Assembly: GCA_021018995.1 (NCBI GenBank)
Contig: CM037587.1
Coordinates: 86,859,251-86,923,250 of the forward strand
DNA length: 64,000 bases
From: Chloranthus sessilifolius
Lineage: Eukaryota > Streptophyta > Magnoliopsida > Chloranthales > Chloranthaceae
Direction of reading: 5' to 3'
This document shows positions 53,757 through 64,000 of this stretch, piece after piece (position 1 is the stretch's first letter; every line of letters begins with the position of its first letter). The translations under genes and the position numbers were made by a program. Under the pieces are notes generated by a model. The model was given only the letters and a program-made list of their open reading frames with translations. It was not told where the DNA came from and did no database searches.

Positions 53757-55851
53757 GGCTTTGTTTGATAACATGGAAATGTAATTTCATTGTGGAAATG
53801 AAACTTAGTTTCCAATTGCTGTTGTTTGATAGCTATTTAAGGAGATGAAAATTAAATTAAGTCGTCCCACATGGAAATTGAATTTCCATATACCAAATTA
53901 TTTTAGGAGGAAATCATTTCAACCTTTCAAGTGGCTGAAATCGAGTTTCCTACTAATAAAATAATAATGTTTTGTTATTGGAAATCTAAAGTTACTTGTA
54001 AAAAATATAAAAGCAACAAAAAAAAAAATTTGACTATTAAAAAGTAACTTCAATTTCTATGATCATCATACCAGTACGATCACTATGACCACTACATTAT
54101 TTAGATCATACTCTTTTCAGCTAATATTTGACTGTGATCAAAGTTTGAATTTTAATCAAACTTTAATTGGATTTATAAGCTATATAAAATTTTGACTTTT
54201 GATGAAACTTTGACTACTGAAACATAATAATAAGTTGTAAGTTAGTAATATATTATTAAATTTTTAAGGGTCAAAGGTTGACTTAAGGTTAAACTTTGAC
54301 TTTTAATTAAAATTTATTTTTTATTAAACTTAGGTTCTAATAATTTGATAACGAAAAAAGGATACTGTTGTATTGATATATAATTTGATACTAGATTCTC
54401 AATTGTATTAGTCAATAGTTTGACCTTTAGTCAAACTTTCACTTCTACGCAAATTTTATTTTTAGTCAAACTTGAAATCTGCTTATAGATAGAGTCTACT
54501 ACTATATAAATTTATATCGTATCAGTACAATTTTTTCTTGGTCAAAGTTTGACTTTTGGTCAAAGTTTGATTTTCCATAAAATGTTATAAATTTTTATTA
54601 GTGAAATATTATAATTAAAAAAATCTATCATTATTTTCATTTATAATTTGAAAATACATTGCCTCATTTTTATTGGTAAAAGTTTGACTTTTAGTCAAAA
54701 TTTGACTTTTATTCAAATATTGACTTTAGTCAAAAGTTGAGAAGTGTATCTTGACAGTAGATAATGATTATTACTATTATTATTTATATTTTGGTAATAT
54801 AAATTTTAATCAGTCAAAGTTTGATATTTGGTCAAACTTTGACTTTTTAACATAATTTGATTTTTTTAAACTTCTGTATCCCCAATGAGATTATCATTTT
54901 TTTAATTTATTACTTTCTAGTACATTACCAAATTTTATTTTACTTTTTTTTATATTTGGTCAAAGTTTGACTTTTTTTTAAGTTGATATTTAGTCAAAGT
55001 TTTTACTAGTATAACCTAGCGATGGATACGAATATTGTTATATTAATTTGCAAGTCGGCGGTAGATTGTCCAATTTTTTATTGGTCAAAGTTTGACTTTT
55101 TTTAAAAATTGGATTTTCTTTCAAATTTAAAATTTTAATTTTGTTTCAATATATAATATATACTAGCATTTACTATATAACTTTGTACTTTAGTCTTAAA
55201 AAATTTTATTAATCAAAGTTTTACGTTTAGTCAAAGTTTGACTTTTATTAAAAGTGAATATTTGATCAAATTTTGACTAGTGTAACCTAAAGATATATAT
55301 GAATATTAATATAGTAATTTACAATTGAACTTTTATAACTTATTGGTACATTGCAAAATTTTCTTTTGGTCAAAATTAAAATTTTAGTCAAAGTTTGACT
55401 TTTATAGAAATTTTATTTCATTTCAACGTATAAACTTACAGTAGATACTAGAATTTACAACTTTGTTATTTAGCTTTGCATAATTTTTTTTATCAAAATT
55501 TTAAGTTTAGTCAAAATTTGACTTTTTATTTGAGTTTTACTTTTCAAACTCTAACTTATGTAACTTAGTAATAAATAGTGATTACGATAGTATTAATTTG
55601 TAACATAATAGAATATCATTAAAAAAATTATTAGTTAATATTTAACTTTAATAATAAATAATCAAAATTTAAAAATTCATTTTCAAAGATACTAATCAAA
55701 CAAGAGAAATCAATTTCCAATGAAATTCATTTCTCAAACACACTAATCAAACAATGGAAAATCAATTTCCAGATAAAATCATTTCCTAGGAAATTAACTA
55801 AGAAATTGATTTCATTTCCTCTTTAGAGTTTCATTGCTATCAAACAGAGCC
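53757..55851. mobile_element. PIF/Harbinger-like non-autonomous element with TTGAC-motif array
   Basis: The ends GGCTTTGTTTGATAACA and (in reverse) GGCTCTGTTTGATAGCA are inverted. They are flanked on both sides by TAA (53754-53756, 55852-55854), as expected for Harbinger-like MITEs. About 2.1 kb, without a transposase ORF. From about 54128 to 55530 the interior is packed with TTTGACTTT and AAAGTCAAA motifs in alternating orientation; by eye I count about 35 TTGAC/GTCAA cores. Confidence 0.68.
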
Positions 55852-55981
55852 TAAAGGAAATCTAGTGCATTTCGTGTTAAGTCTTGAGTAGGTATTATGC
55901 ACCCTATTAGGGCATTGAGATCTTTGTGATTCAAACTTCCTCCACTCTTTATAGATGATGCACACGTAATTTTGAGCATCC

Positions 55982-56312
55982 TAGAAGAAATTCAATCCGC
56001 CTAACTCAATCTCACAAAATGTGCTTCTAAGATAAGGTTTGCTCAAGATATAAATAGCTCAAAAAGGGTCAGTCCACAAACGATGTGAGACAAGTCCAAC
56101 ACACCTCTACACTAGTTGCCGAGATTGAGCCAAATCACGTGGACAAAAAATGAGTGACGTGGAGAGAAAGAACGGCTTTGATACCATGTAAGAAATCCAA
56201 CGGGCCTAACTCAAGCTCACAAAATCGGCTTGTAAGATGAGGTTTACCCAAAATATAAAGAGCCCAAGAAGGGCAAGCCCACACCTGATGTGGAACACTA
56301 CACATCCAATCA
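55982..56312 (-). mobile_element. TRIM-like miniature LTR element
   Basis: Two direct repeats of about 125 bp (55982-56105 and 56187-56312) share AGAAAT.CAA, GGCCTAACTCAA.CTCACA and AAGATGAGGTTT. They flank about 80 bp of spacer. On the minus strand the right repeat is followed by ATGGTATCAAAGCC, a tRNA-iMet-type primer site, giving the orientation. It has no coding capacity. The left repeat is more diverged. Confidence 0.62.
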
Positions 56313-56399
56313 ATGAATGGGCAAAAACATGCTTCTACATTTTTCTTGTTCTCCTAGATTGGTGATTGGGTACCTCTCTTACCACCAACATCAAAAATT

Positions 56400-56665
56400 G
56401 TTAACTCCTCTGAATCAGATGATAGTGATCATTTTTTATCGCGAGATCATAACCGCACCATTATATAGTCAGATTTTGATTCATATAATACATACCCCTA
56501 AATTTGAATGTGATAATCGGCATACATAAAATATGATTCTCATATCACTTTTCAAGATACGTGTCAAGTGGAATCAAATTCGAACCGTCTACTAGTACGC
56601 CTATAACCTCAAGATCCATTGTGTGAAAGTGAGGGACAAAAAACAATCTCCATTTGGCGCCCTTA
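56400..56665. mobile_element. Fold-back MITE, copy 5
   Basis: The left half (GAATCAGATGATAGTGATC, TATATAGTCAGATTTTGATTC) is mirrored on the right (GTGGAATCAAATTCGAACC, CTCAAGATCCATTGTG, AAAAACAATCTCCATTT). Confidence 0.6.
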
Positions 56666-57029
56666 TAGTTTTGGTTGGTGCATAGAGATGTACCCTCTGT
56701 GATTGTATCATGAGGCTTATAGATGGAAATTGACCAGTGTAACTAACTCGGTGCACGAGTGGGGTACCAACAAAACGATATCTTAAAACTTTCTTAATAA
56801 ATTTGAAGTTAGTATAAAGTATTAAATACGAAGAGCCTTAGTACAAGATCTAGCTTACCCCACATCCAATTGGCTAGACGCCGTACTCGTTAACACATCA
56901 CCAATCAAATTTTCTAATTCAGAGCTTAAGCCTCTAGTAGAATCAAAGGTTGATAATAGTACAATCTCAAGGTGGCACGTTTGAGCTTACCTTACTCATC
57001 AAAAAATAAAAAAATGGACTTTATATTTT

Positions 57030-57310
57030 GAGGATCTTATGCGAAAACACCATCTTAATTAGCTGTCTTATGTGAAGGCCATAATCTAAACATCTACAGC
57101 GGAAAAGATGGGCATAAATGCGATCTCTATCAAATGATTCAACATAAAACCATTGAATCAAATAATAGTGTTTGACTGCATTAAATCAAATGGTAAAGAT
57201 CATGTTTGGTGCTAATCTTTTTCATCAAAGATCTTTAGATTATGACCTTCAAATCAGATGGCTTAGATGGTGTTTTCACATGATACTAGTCTCCAAAATA
57301 CTAAATCTTT
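57030..57310. mobile_element. Fold-back element, second subfamily, copy 2
   Basis: CACCATCTTAATTAGCTGTC on the left mirrors GATGGCTTAGATGGTG on the right. The middle has ATCAAATGATTCAA and TTGAATCAAAT-type pairs. It resembles 37320-37640. Confidence 0.5.
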
Positions 57311-57409
57311 CTTTTAAACCATGTACAAGTAATGGCTCCCTATTCTAAGGCCGGTGTTACTACCACACCACTTTATGTTACAACCACCTTACTTAAATAA
57401 AGGAAAAAT

Positions 57410-57715
57410 CCGTTGATTGTTTAAAATTTGACGATGGAGGTAATTTTTCGTCCTAATCTTTCACACAATAGTTCTTAAAATTATAAGCCTACCATCAGAC
57501 GATCAGATGTTGATTTCATGTGGTATACACTGACAAGGTGAATGTTATCATAACATCCATCAAATGTGATTCATGGTCACTTTTTGAGATGTTTGTCATA
57601 TAGAATCAATATATGACCATCTGATAGTTGGCCTATGGTCTTGAGATCTATTATGGAGAATATTGAGACCGAAAATAATCATCATTGTCAGATTTAAAAC
57701 AATCAACAGATTTTT
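57410..57715. mobile_element. Fold-back MITE, copy 6
   Basis: The left end TTGATTGTTTAAAATTTGAC mirrors the right GATTTAAAACAATCAACAG. The inner blocks ACCATCAGACGATCAG and CTGATAGTTGGCC also pair. Confidence 0.65.
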
Positions 57716-57902
57716 CCTTTATTAAAATGAGGTGGCTATAAGCATAGGCAACCCACACATTTTTACCAACTGAAAAGGCAAAATATCACACACCACTGAC
57801 ACCACATTAAACACCGAATGGTAAATTATTAAGCAAAGCATCGCTCTATTTGCACCCTCTCAAACTCTAAGAGCACCGGTCTCTTAGCATTTCAGTAGAG
57901 CA

Positions 57903-58335
57903 AAGGGTACCTCTGTTCGCACCCCCGCATTTACTGAAAGAGCCATATTGGAAACCCCTTAAAACTCATTGATTGGTTGGATCATATGCTGGATATTGTG
58001 TTTCATCCAGATCTTCTACACAAAGGATCTTGAGATCATGTCGCACCTATCAGACGATTAGTTGAATCCATATGTTACAAATCTCCAAAAAATGGCCATT
58101 GAATCATATGATACACATCACACTTAAACGTAATTTTAGAGCCCTATTTTGGGGATCTATGACATGTGAATTCAAAAAATGACCGTTAATAGGTGTGACA
58201 TGATCTCAAGATCTTTTTTATGGAAGGTCGAGGTGAAGTATGATCCCATCATTTAATACAACCCAATCAATGAGTTTTAAGAGGTCTCTGATGTGGGGGA
58301 TATTAGTAAACGCGTTGGCACGAACAATGGTAGCC
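57903..58335. mobile_element. Fold-back MITE, copy 7 (near complete)
   Basis: It has the same layout and length as 35983-36424. Outer ends are GGTACCTCTGTTCGCACC and, in reverse, GGCTACCATTGTTCGTGCC. The inner GGATCTTGAGATCATG pairs with CATGATCTCAAGATC. Confidence 0.72.
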
Positions 58336-58576
58336 TAGAGAAAATAGCCCTATCACTGGCATCATAATGTTATCACTTACAAGACTTTGTACTCAATAAA
58401 ATCGTGTCAAAGCTAACAACCATTAATTTCAGAGCCCAAAAGTTGTTCATAAGTTGATAATCTTAGAGCACATAAGACCTCCACAAAATGCTTGTTAAAT
58501 GCATTTAGACCCTTTGTACAACACATTTACAAGGAACTGAATAAGGCTAACGTTGTTATAAATATATTTTTTATAA

Positions 58577-58892
58577 TGGATGACTATTTAGTTTCCAATT
58601 TGATGACGTTTTAGTTTCCAACTTTTTGGATTCTTAATTACATTTATGTTGTCCCTTGAAATTCTTATTTATTACTATGTAACTCTTTTAAAATTATGAC
58701 AATGTGCATGTATCTTCCTAATCTTTCATCTTCTCTCAATCTTTCACATTCTAACATTATAATTCTATATAAAGGGGTCTTGTAGAGGTATGAAATAACT
58801 TAAGAAAAGTGAATGATATATAGTTCTTGAAGAACTAGTTTTATATTTTGTATCTCTCTATTTTCTCTTCAGTTTCTTTTAATTTTGTAACA
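58577..58892 (+). repeat. Probable 5' LTR of element E (about 316 bp)
   Basis: TGGATGACTATTT to TTTTGTAACA fits TG...CA ends. A TATA-like TATATAAAGG occurs at about 58765. The boundaries are inferred because the partner LTR is not in the window. Confidence 0.5.
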
Positions 58893-58908
58893 CGTTATCA
58901 GCACGATC
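58893..58908 (+). other. Candidate primer-binding site of element E
   Basis: CGTTATCAGCACGATC follows the putative LTR end. It is not the standard TGGTATCAGAGC; some copia elements use an internal tRNA segment, which would fit, but the tRNA is not identified here. Confidence 0.35.
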
Positions 58909-59176
58909 AATTGTTGTGTCTCTTATATTTGGTAGTAAAAGCTACCGGTATAATATTATTTGTTAGCGGTATATTTCTTTATAATTTAGCAATCTATTTT
59001 GTTGATTATTTTTTTTATTTAAAGTATTGAAAATTATATTATAGCATGTGAATACATTTCATATGAGATAATATGGATTAGAAAATCATCATATTAGTAT
59101 GAAGAATATTTGATAATTTTAATTTGTTATATTTTATATGATTTATCTAATTCTCAATATATTTTTGTCACAGATA

Positions 59177-60195
59177 ATGTCAAATCTTACAAAACTTGAG
59201 CTTATCGTTTTTTATGTTTCTGGCAACAATTACTTATCTTGGATCCTTGATGCTGAGATCCATCTTGAGGTTAAGAACCGTGGAACTACTATTAAGGAAG
59301 GGAATCAAACATCCCAGCAGGATCGTGCTAAAGTCATGATTTTTATTCGTCATCATCTACATGAAGAGTTAAAAGTTGAGTACCTTACTGTAAAAGATCC
59401 CTTTACTTTGTGGAATAGTTTAAGGGAGAGATACGAGCACCAGAAGACTGTAATCCTCCCAAAAGCTCGTTATGATTGGATGCACCTAAGATTGCAAGAT
59501 TTTAAAACTGTTAGTGAGTACAACTCCACACTCTTTATAATCAGCTCACAATTAAAATTGTATAGAGAAAAAGTCACTCAAAAAGATATGTTAGAAAAAA
59601 TATATATTACTTTTCATGCTTCAAATGTGCTTCTGCAGCAGCAATATCGAGAGCGTAAATTTACAAAATACTATGAATTAATAACTTGTCTTTTAGTGGC
59701 TGAACAAAATATCGAGCTTTTAATGAAAAATCATCAATCCTGACCAACCGATTCTACACCATTTCCCGAAGAGAATGGAACCTCATTTCATAGTTTTAAA
59801 GGAAATCGATATCGAGGATGCGGACGTGGACATGATAGGAAGAATTATCAATTTCAAGGGATACGTACGTACTCATAAAAATATATCATATCACCAGAAG
59901 TGGAATCACAATGAGAAAAAATAAGGTAAAAATAAAAGGTTTACAGAATAAGTGTACAAAGTGCTATGAAGATAAATATTACCGATGTGGTATGAAAGGA
60001 TATTGGTTGCGTACCTGTCGTACACCTAAATATTTTGTAGAATTATACCAAGCCTCTATCAAAAAAAAAAAAGAGAATTGAAATGAATTTTGCTGATCAC
60101 CATAATTTAATAGATCATAATGTTTGCCTTGATAATCAAAATAGAGTGGATATAACTCATCTTGATATTTCTGATTTCTTTGTAGACCATAACTA
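59177..60195 (+). pseudogene. gag: Element E gag (copia type)
   Basis: The frame opens at MSNLTKLELIVFYVSGNNYL with the motif NYLSWILDAEIHL, followed by LWNSLRERYEHQKTVILPKA and DFKTVSEYNSTLF, a copia gag core. A TGA at 59741-59743 ends the open part. Beyond it, recognisable remnants include RYRGCGRGHDR, a zinc-knuckle relic near 59975-60020 (YYRCGMKGYWLRTC, where one Cys and the His read Tyr) and NRVDITHLDISDFFVD. I chose the ATG at 59177 over 59138 because the conserved start is there. Confidence 0.83.
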
Positions 60196-60349
60196 GAAAG
60201 CTTATCTTTTAGTTTTGTAATTGATGTATTTACAAATATGTCTTTTTGGATTATATTATGTTTACATGTATTTCATTTTTAAATAATAAAATTTAATATC
60301 TAAGTTTTTTTTATGTAAGGTAGCATGATACTGATTAATTAATTAAATC

Positions 60350-60690
60350 TCAAGATGGTTGATGAAGATATTTGTTTAGTAGACAGTGATATAACTCATA
60401 CAATTCTTAAAGATCATAAATATTTTCAATATTTGACATTAAACAAAGCTAATGTCAATACTATATCGGGTTCATCAAATTTAATTGAAGGATAAGGAAG
60501 AACATTTATCATGTTACTAAGAGACACAAAAGTATTGATGATGATTTATATTTTTCAAAATCTCGAAGAAATTTATTAAGTTTTAAAGATATTCGTTGTA
60601 ATGGTTATCATGTTGAGAACGTAAATGAAGATAAAAAGGAATATCTTTATATTACTTCAACAAATTTAGGTCAGAAGTTTATATTAGAAA
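60350..60690 (+). pseudogene. Element E protease remnant
   Basis: CLVDSDITHTIL occupies the place of the copia protease active site, normally DSG/DSA-x-THT; here it reads DSD, so activity is unlikely. Weakly conserved sequence leads to the GAG-pre-integrase region (NLLSFKDIRCNGYHVE) across a frame change near 60495-60560. Confidence 0.6.
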
Positions 60691-60692
60691 AA

Positions 60693-62096
60693 TTGATTGT
60701 TTTCTCTTCTGGGATATATTATATAACTATGAGAATAATTGAATCACACGTTGTAATGCACCAGAAGTGCTCTGATCTAAAGGTTTTTGTGTTTTGGCAT
60801 GATCGTCTTAGTCATCCGGGATCAATTATAATGTGTCGAATCATTGATAACTCACATAGACATCCTTTAAAGAACCAGATGATTCTTTTACCGAGTGATT
60901 ATTTATGTGTCGCTTGTTCACAAGGTAAACTAATTGTGAAACCATCTCCATCTAAAGTAATTATCGAATCTCCATCATTTTTAGAAAAAATTCATGGAGA
61001 TATATGTGGACCAATACATCCATCATGTGGACCATTTAGATATTTTATGATCTTAATATATGCATAAAAAAGGTGGTCACATATTTATCTTTTTTCTACT
61101 CTTAATGTTGCATTTGCTAGACTTTTCGCCCAAATAATTAGGCTACGAGTACAATTTCTTTATTATTCAATTAAGTCTATTCGTTTAGATACTACCGGTG
61201 AATTTTCATCCCAAGCCTTTAATAAATATTGTATGTCAATCGAAATTAATATTGAACATTCTGTTGCACACACTCATACTCAGAATGGTTTAGCTGAGTC
61301 ATTTGTTAAACGACTTCAACTTATTGCTAGACCTTTGCTTATGAGAACAAAACTATAAATATTTGTTTGGGGACATGCAATATTACATACTGCATCATTA
61401 GTTAAGATCAAACCAACTGCTTACCATAAATACTCTCTAGTGCAACTTGCATTTGGTCAACCTCCAAATATTTTTCATCTTCGCATATTTGGTTGTGTTG
61501 TTTATGTTTCTATTGCATCTCCCCAACGCACTAAGATAGGTCATCAACGTAGACTTGGTATTTATGTTGGTTTTGACTCTTCCTCTATTATTAGATACAT
61601 TGAGCCTTTAATTTGTGATATTTTTAAGACACATTTTGAATATTATCATTTTAATGAAACAATCTTTCCACTATTGTGGAAAAAAAAGTTGTTGCCTGAA
61701 GCACGACGAGAAATTACTTGGAATACATCGACGTTATCTCATCTTGATTCACGAACAAACCAATGTGAATTGGAAATTCAGAGGATAATTCATTTGCAGA
61801 GTATTGCAAATCAATTATCGGATGCATTTATTGACAATAAGAAAATAATAAAGTCTCATATCCCAGCTGTTAATACTCCAATAAAGATCGAAGTCCCTAT
61901 AGGACAATCAGTCAATATAAAAGTAAATGAATCAAATACACGCTTAAACCGTGGAAGACCTATTGGTGTAAAGGATAAAGTCCCCCGAAAGAGAAAAACA
62001 CAAGCAAATGAAATTGACACTCCTGAAGAGGTCATACCCATAGAACATGCAACAGAAATTAGATCCATCCAAACTTTCTATATAATATTCTCCTGA
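60693..62096 (+). pseudogene. Element E integrase (copia type)
   Basis: The pre-integrase zinc region has FWHDRLSHPGS ... CVACSQGK (H-H-C-C). The core shows the first Asp in IHGDICGPIHP, the second in IRLDTTGEFSS and the Glu in HTQNGLAESFVKRLQ, so the catalytic triad is readable across stops at about 61065 and 61356. The C-terminal part (GQPPNIFHLRIFGCVVYV, YVGFDSSSIIRYIEP) is open from 61440 to 62096. Confidence 0.85.
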
Positions 62097-62775
62097 AAAA
62101 GAATCCCTTGAAGAGGAATCTCCTGAAGAGTTATCTCATGAAGAGGAACAGGTACTTAAAAATAATAAGATCTCAATAAATTATACAAGCACAGAAGCAA
62201 TATTAGAAAGAAATAAAATTATTGTCGACGACGTTTTTTCATTTAAAGTTGCTCTTAACATTACCAGAAGTAATGATGAAATTGAATCAAGAACCGTCAA
62301 AGAATGTCGACGTAGAAATGATTAGCAAATGTGGAAAGAGGCAATTCAAACAGAATTGAACTCCTTAGCAAAACGTGAAGTATTTGGACCCGTAATTCAA
62401 ACACCTGAAGGTGTAATGCCTGTTGGATACAAATGGGTATTTATACGAAAACGTAATAAGAAAAATAAAATTATGAGATATAAAGCACGACTCGTTACAC
62501 AAGATTTCTCGTAGAAACCTGGTATTGATTATGATGAAACTTATTCCCCAGTAATGGATGCAACTACATTTAGATTTTTTATTGGCTTGGTAGTTACAGA
62601 AAGTTTAGATATGCGTTTGATGGACGTAGTTACCGCATATTTATATGGATCGCTAGATAATGATATATATAAGAAAATTTTCGAAAGATACAAAATGCCT
62701 GAAGCATATAATTCAAAATCCTGAAGTATTTATTCTATCAAGCTTCAAAGATCTTTATAAGGGTTAAAGCAATCC
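62097..62775 (+). pseudogene. Element E reverse transcriptase, N-terminal part
   Basis: The copia RT start MWKEAIQTELNSLAKREVFG is followed by GYKWVFIRKRN, YKARLVTQDFS, GIDYDETYSPVMD and VVTAYLYGSLDNDIY. The YVDD region is not reached, because the element is cut at 62775 within the LYGLKQS motif. Stops are at about 62326 and 62513 and near 62720-62760, together with frame drift. Confidence 0.85.
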
Positions 62776-64000
62776 TGTGACAGCCCGAATTTCGGCACCT
62801 CGAAACCTGCGCCGTCAATATAACCCTTTAGGTCGTATCCTAACTTCACATAGAACACTTGGTACATCCACTCCAATGCGAGAAAGCAAAACGCATCTAA
62901 CTAATCAAATAGATCCACATAAAACAATTGATATTCATTTATATTCAAGGTGATTCTACCCACAAAAGACGATTCACTCCTCATGCCAATTGCACGAACA
63001 AAAGAACCGAACCGAACCGAACCATCAGTGACACGTCAAAAGTCACCTAGGGATGATTCGCCAAAAAGAATACGTATCATTGAATTAACATACTACAAAA
63101 TATAATTTGGCCGGACATACCAAGCCTTATAATGCTTTTCTCAAAACTATCAAGGTGCCACAGTGCATGTCTACTAAAAGAAATCCTCTGGAGGGGGCTC
63201 CGACTCCTCCAAAGGCACGTAGTCCGAGTCTTCCAAATCTTGGTCCTCAGTGTCCTCGGCTATATCTGAACTTGTGACGTATAGTCGAAGGGTGAGCTAC
63301 ATCATAGCTCAGTAAGGAAAACAAATAGCATGTATATTATCTGATATCACACATATATTTTATGACACATTTTTAAGCATAGGGATAGAGTCTAAAACAT
63401 TTGTTATGGCCAAAGAGACTATCTGATGCATGGTTTCAAAACACATTTCTACAAGTTAAACGGAACACACCCTTATATGTGCACACACTTAAAAAAAAAC
63501 ATTTAAATAATTGCTCGAGCAATATAGCATCGAGCCCCAGATGAAAGTACCCACCATCGTCGTTCATATGAACCATTACACAATGCCCAAGTCCCTTTGC
63601 AAGGGATGACTTGTGCCGAACGAAGTATTTTCACTGTTGAAAATCAAAGAACGGATATCCCACCAAACCGGTACATAATTTGTACGGATATTTCGCCGTA
63701 CCGGTCACTGATATCCCGCCGTGTCGGTCACGGATATCCCGCTATGTCGGTTGGGTATTCACAAGTAAACTTTAAATCCAATGTGCAAGGTTAAATATAG
63801 TTTATCACCGTGAGTTCATGCTAATTATAGTAAATCAAGGTTGTCATATATCTACACATACTTCATTTCATCACTATTGATGTCACACACACACATCTTT
63901 CACATGCCCCACAATTGAAGATTTAGAATTCACACACATGGTACACGCACACACACACAATTTCTTCTTAGTGATCACATTGTTCAATATGGCATGCTTA
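62776..64000 (-). mobile_element. Element F: minus-strand LTR of the C family, running off the window
   Basis: The border TGTGACAGCCCGAATTTCGG closely matches the solo LTR C border at 41078. Colinear similarity continues (ACGTCAAAAGTCACC..GGGATG, GAGGGGGCTCCGACTCCTCC, the reverse of GGGGCTCGATGCTATATTGC). It is inserted in the copia RT. It may be the 3' LTR of a full element or another solo LTR; the window ends first. Confidence 0.85.

Larger units (their letters stand above)
58577..62775 (+). mobile_element. Element E: decayed Ty1/copia retrotransposon, cut by LTR F
   Basis: A short LTR, a non-standard primer region, gag, PR, INT and the start of RT occur in the copia order (INT before RT). 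The RT ends at 62775, where a minus-strand LTR of the C/F family begins, so the 3' part and 3' LTR lie outside the window. The coding frames are very A/T-rich and contain many stops. Confidence 0.85.

Overview
This window is repeat-dense plant nuclear DNA, most likely from a flowering plant with a large, transposon-rich genome. The evidence is nested LTR retrotransposons of plant-only lineages (Athila; Tekay/Del-like chromoviruses with a group-II-type chromodomain), a plant LINE with a C-terminal RNase H, tRNA-derived SINEs, hAT-, Harbinger- and CACTA-like MITEs and a TRIM. I found no convincing intact host gene, rRNA, tRNA or CRISPR array. All retroelement coding regions are broken. The stop codons and the mismatches between LTRs and between target-site duplications are mostly C-to-T or G-to-A changes, as expected of old methylated copies.

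Layout. (A) 1-25268, + strand: a Tekay-like chromovirus whose 5' LTR starts before the window. It carries gag, a probable gag-pro intron, PR, RT-RNase H, INT-chromodomain and then a third ORF (6727-8019) preceded by a palindrome cluster and a TATA box. (B) 8213-22479, + strand: a complete Athila element inserted into A just downstream of A's third ORF, with a perfect 5-bp target duplication (GTCAT). It has LTRs of about 1.85 kb, a tRNA-Asp-type primer site, gag, PR, RT, INT and its own third ORF (16420-18856). 25430-27100: a 5'-truncated LINE. 27100-39160: small elements, namely SINEs, a large family of fold-back elements, (TA)n microsatellites, and a hAT-like element (37665-39161) with a fold-back element of about 860 bp nested in it. 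39220-43950: a CAC-rich repeat split by a TIR element (carrying a hAT MITE and a CACTA-like MITE) and by a minus-strand solo LTR (C, 41078-43479). (D) 43996-51822, - strand: a complete second Tekay-like element with a nearly intact gag and a clean candidate gag-pro intron. 51823-58576: fold-back elements, a Harbinger-like element packed with TTTGACTTT/AAAGTCAAA motifs (53757-55851), and a TRIM. (E) 58577-62775, + strand: a decayed Ty1/copia element cut by another minus-strand LTR (F, 62776 to the window end), related to C.

How the parts relate: each retroelement encodes or once encoded capsid (gag), protease, reverse transcriptase/RNase H and integrase; the chromodomain of A and D would target integration to heterochromatin. 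The most interesting observation is that A and B, which belong to different Ty3/gypsy lineages, both carry a third ORF whose central domains look homologous. In both, that ORF is preceded by an array of short palindromes of the same kind as in that element's own LTR, followed by a TATA-like box. This suggests a shared accessory gene driven by an internal, LTR-like promoter. Lineage names rest on recognisable motifs read by eye, not on database searches.
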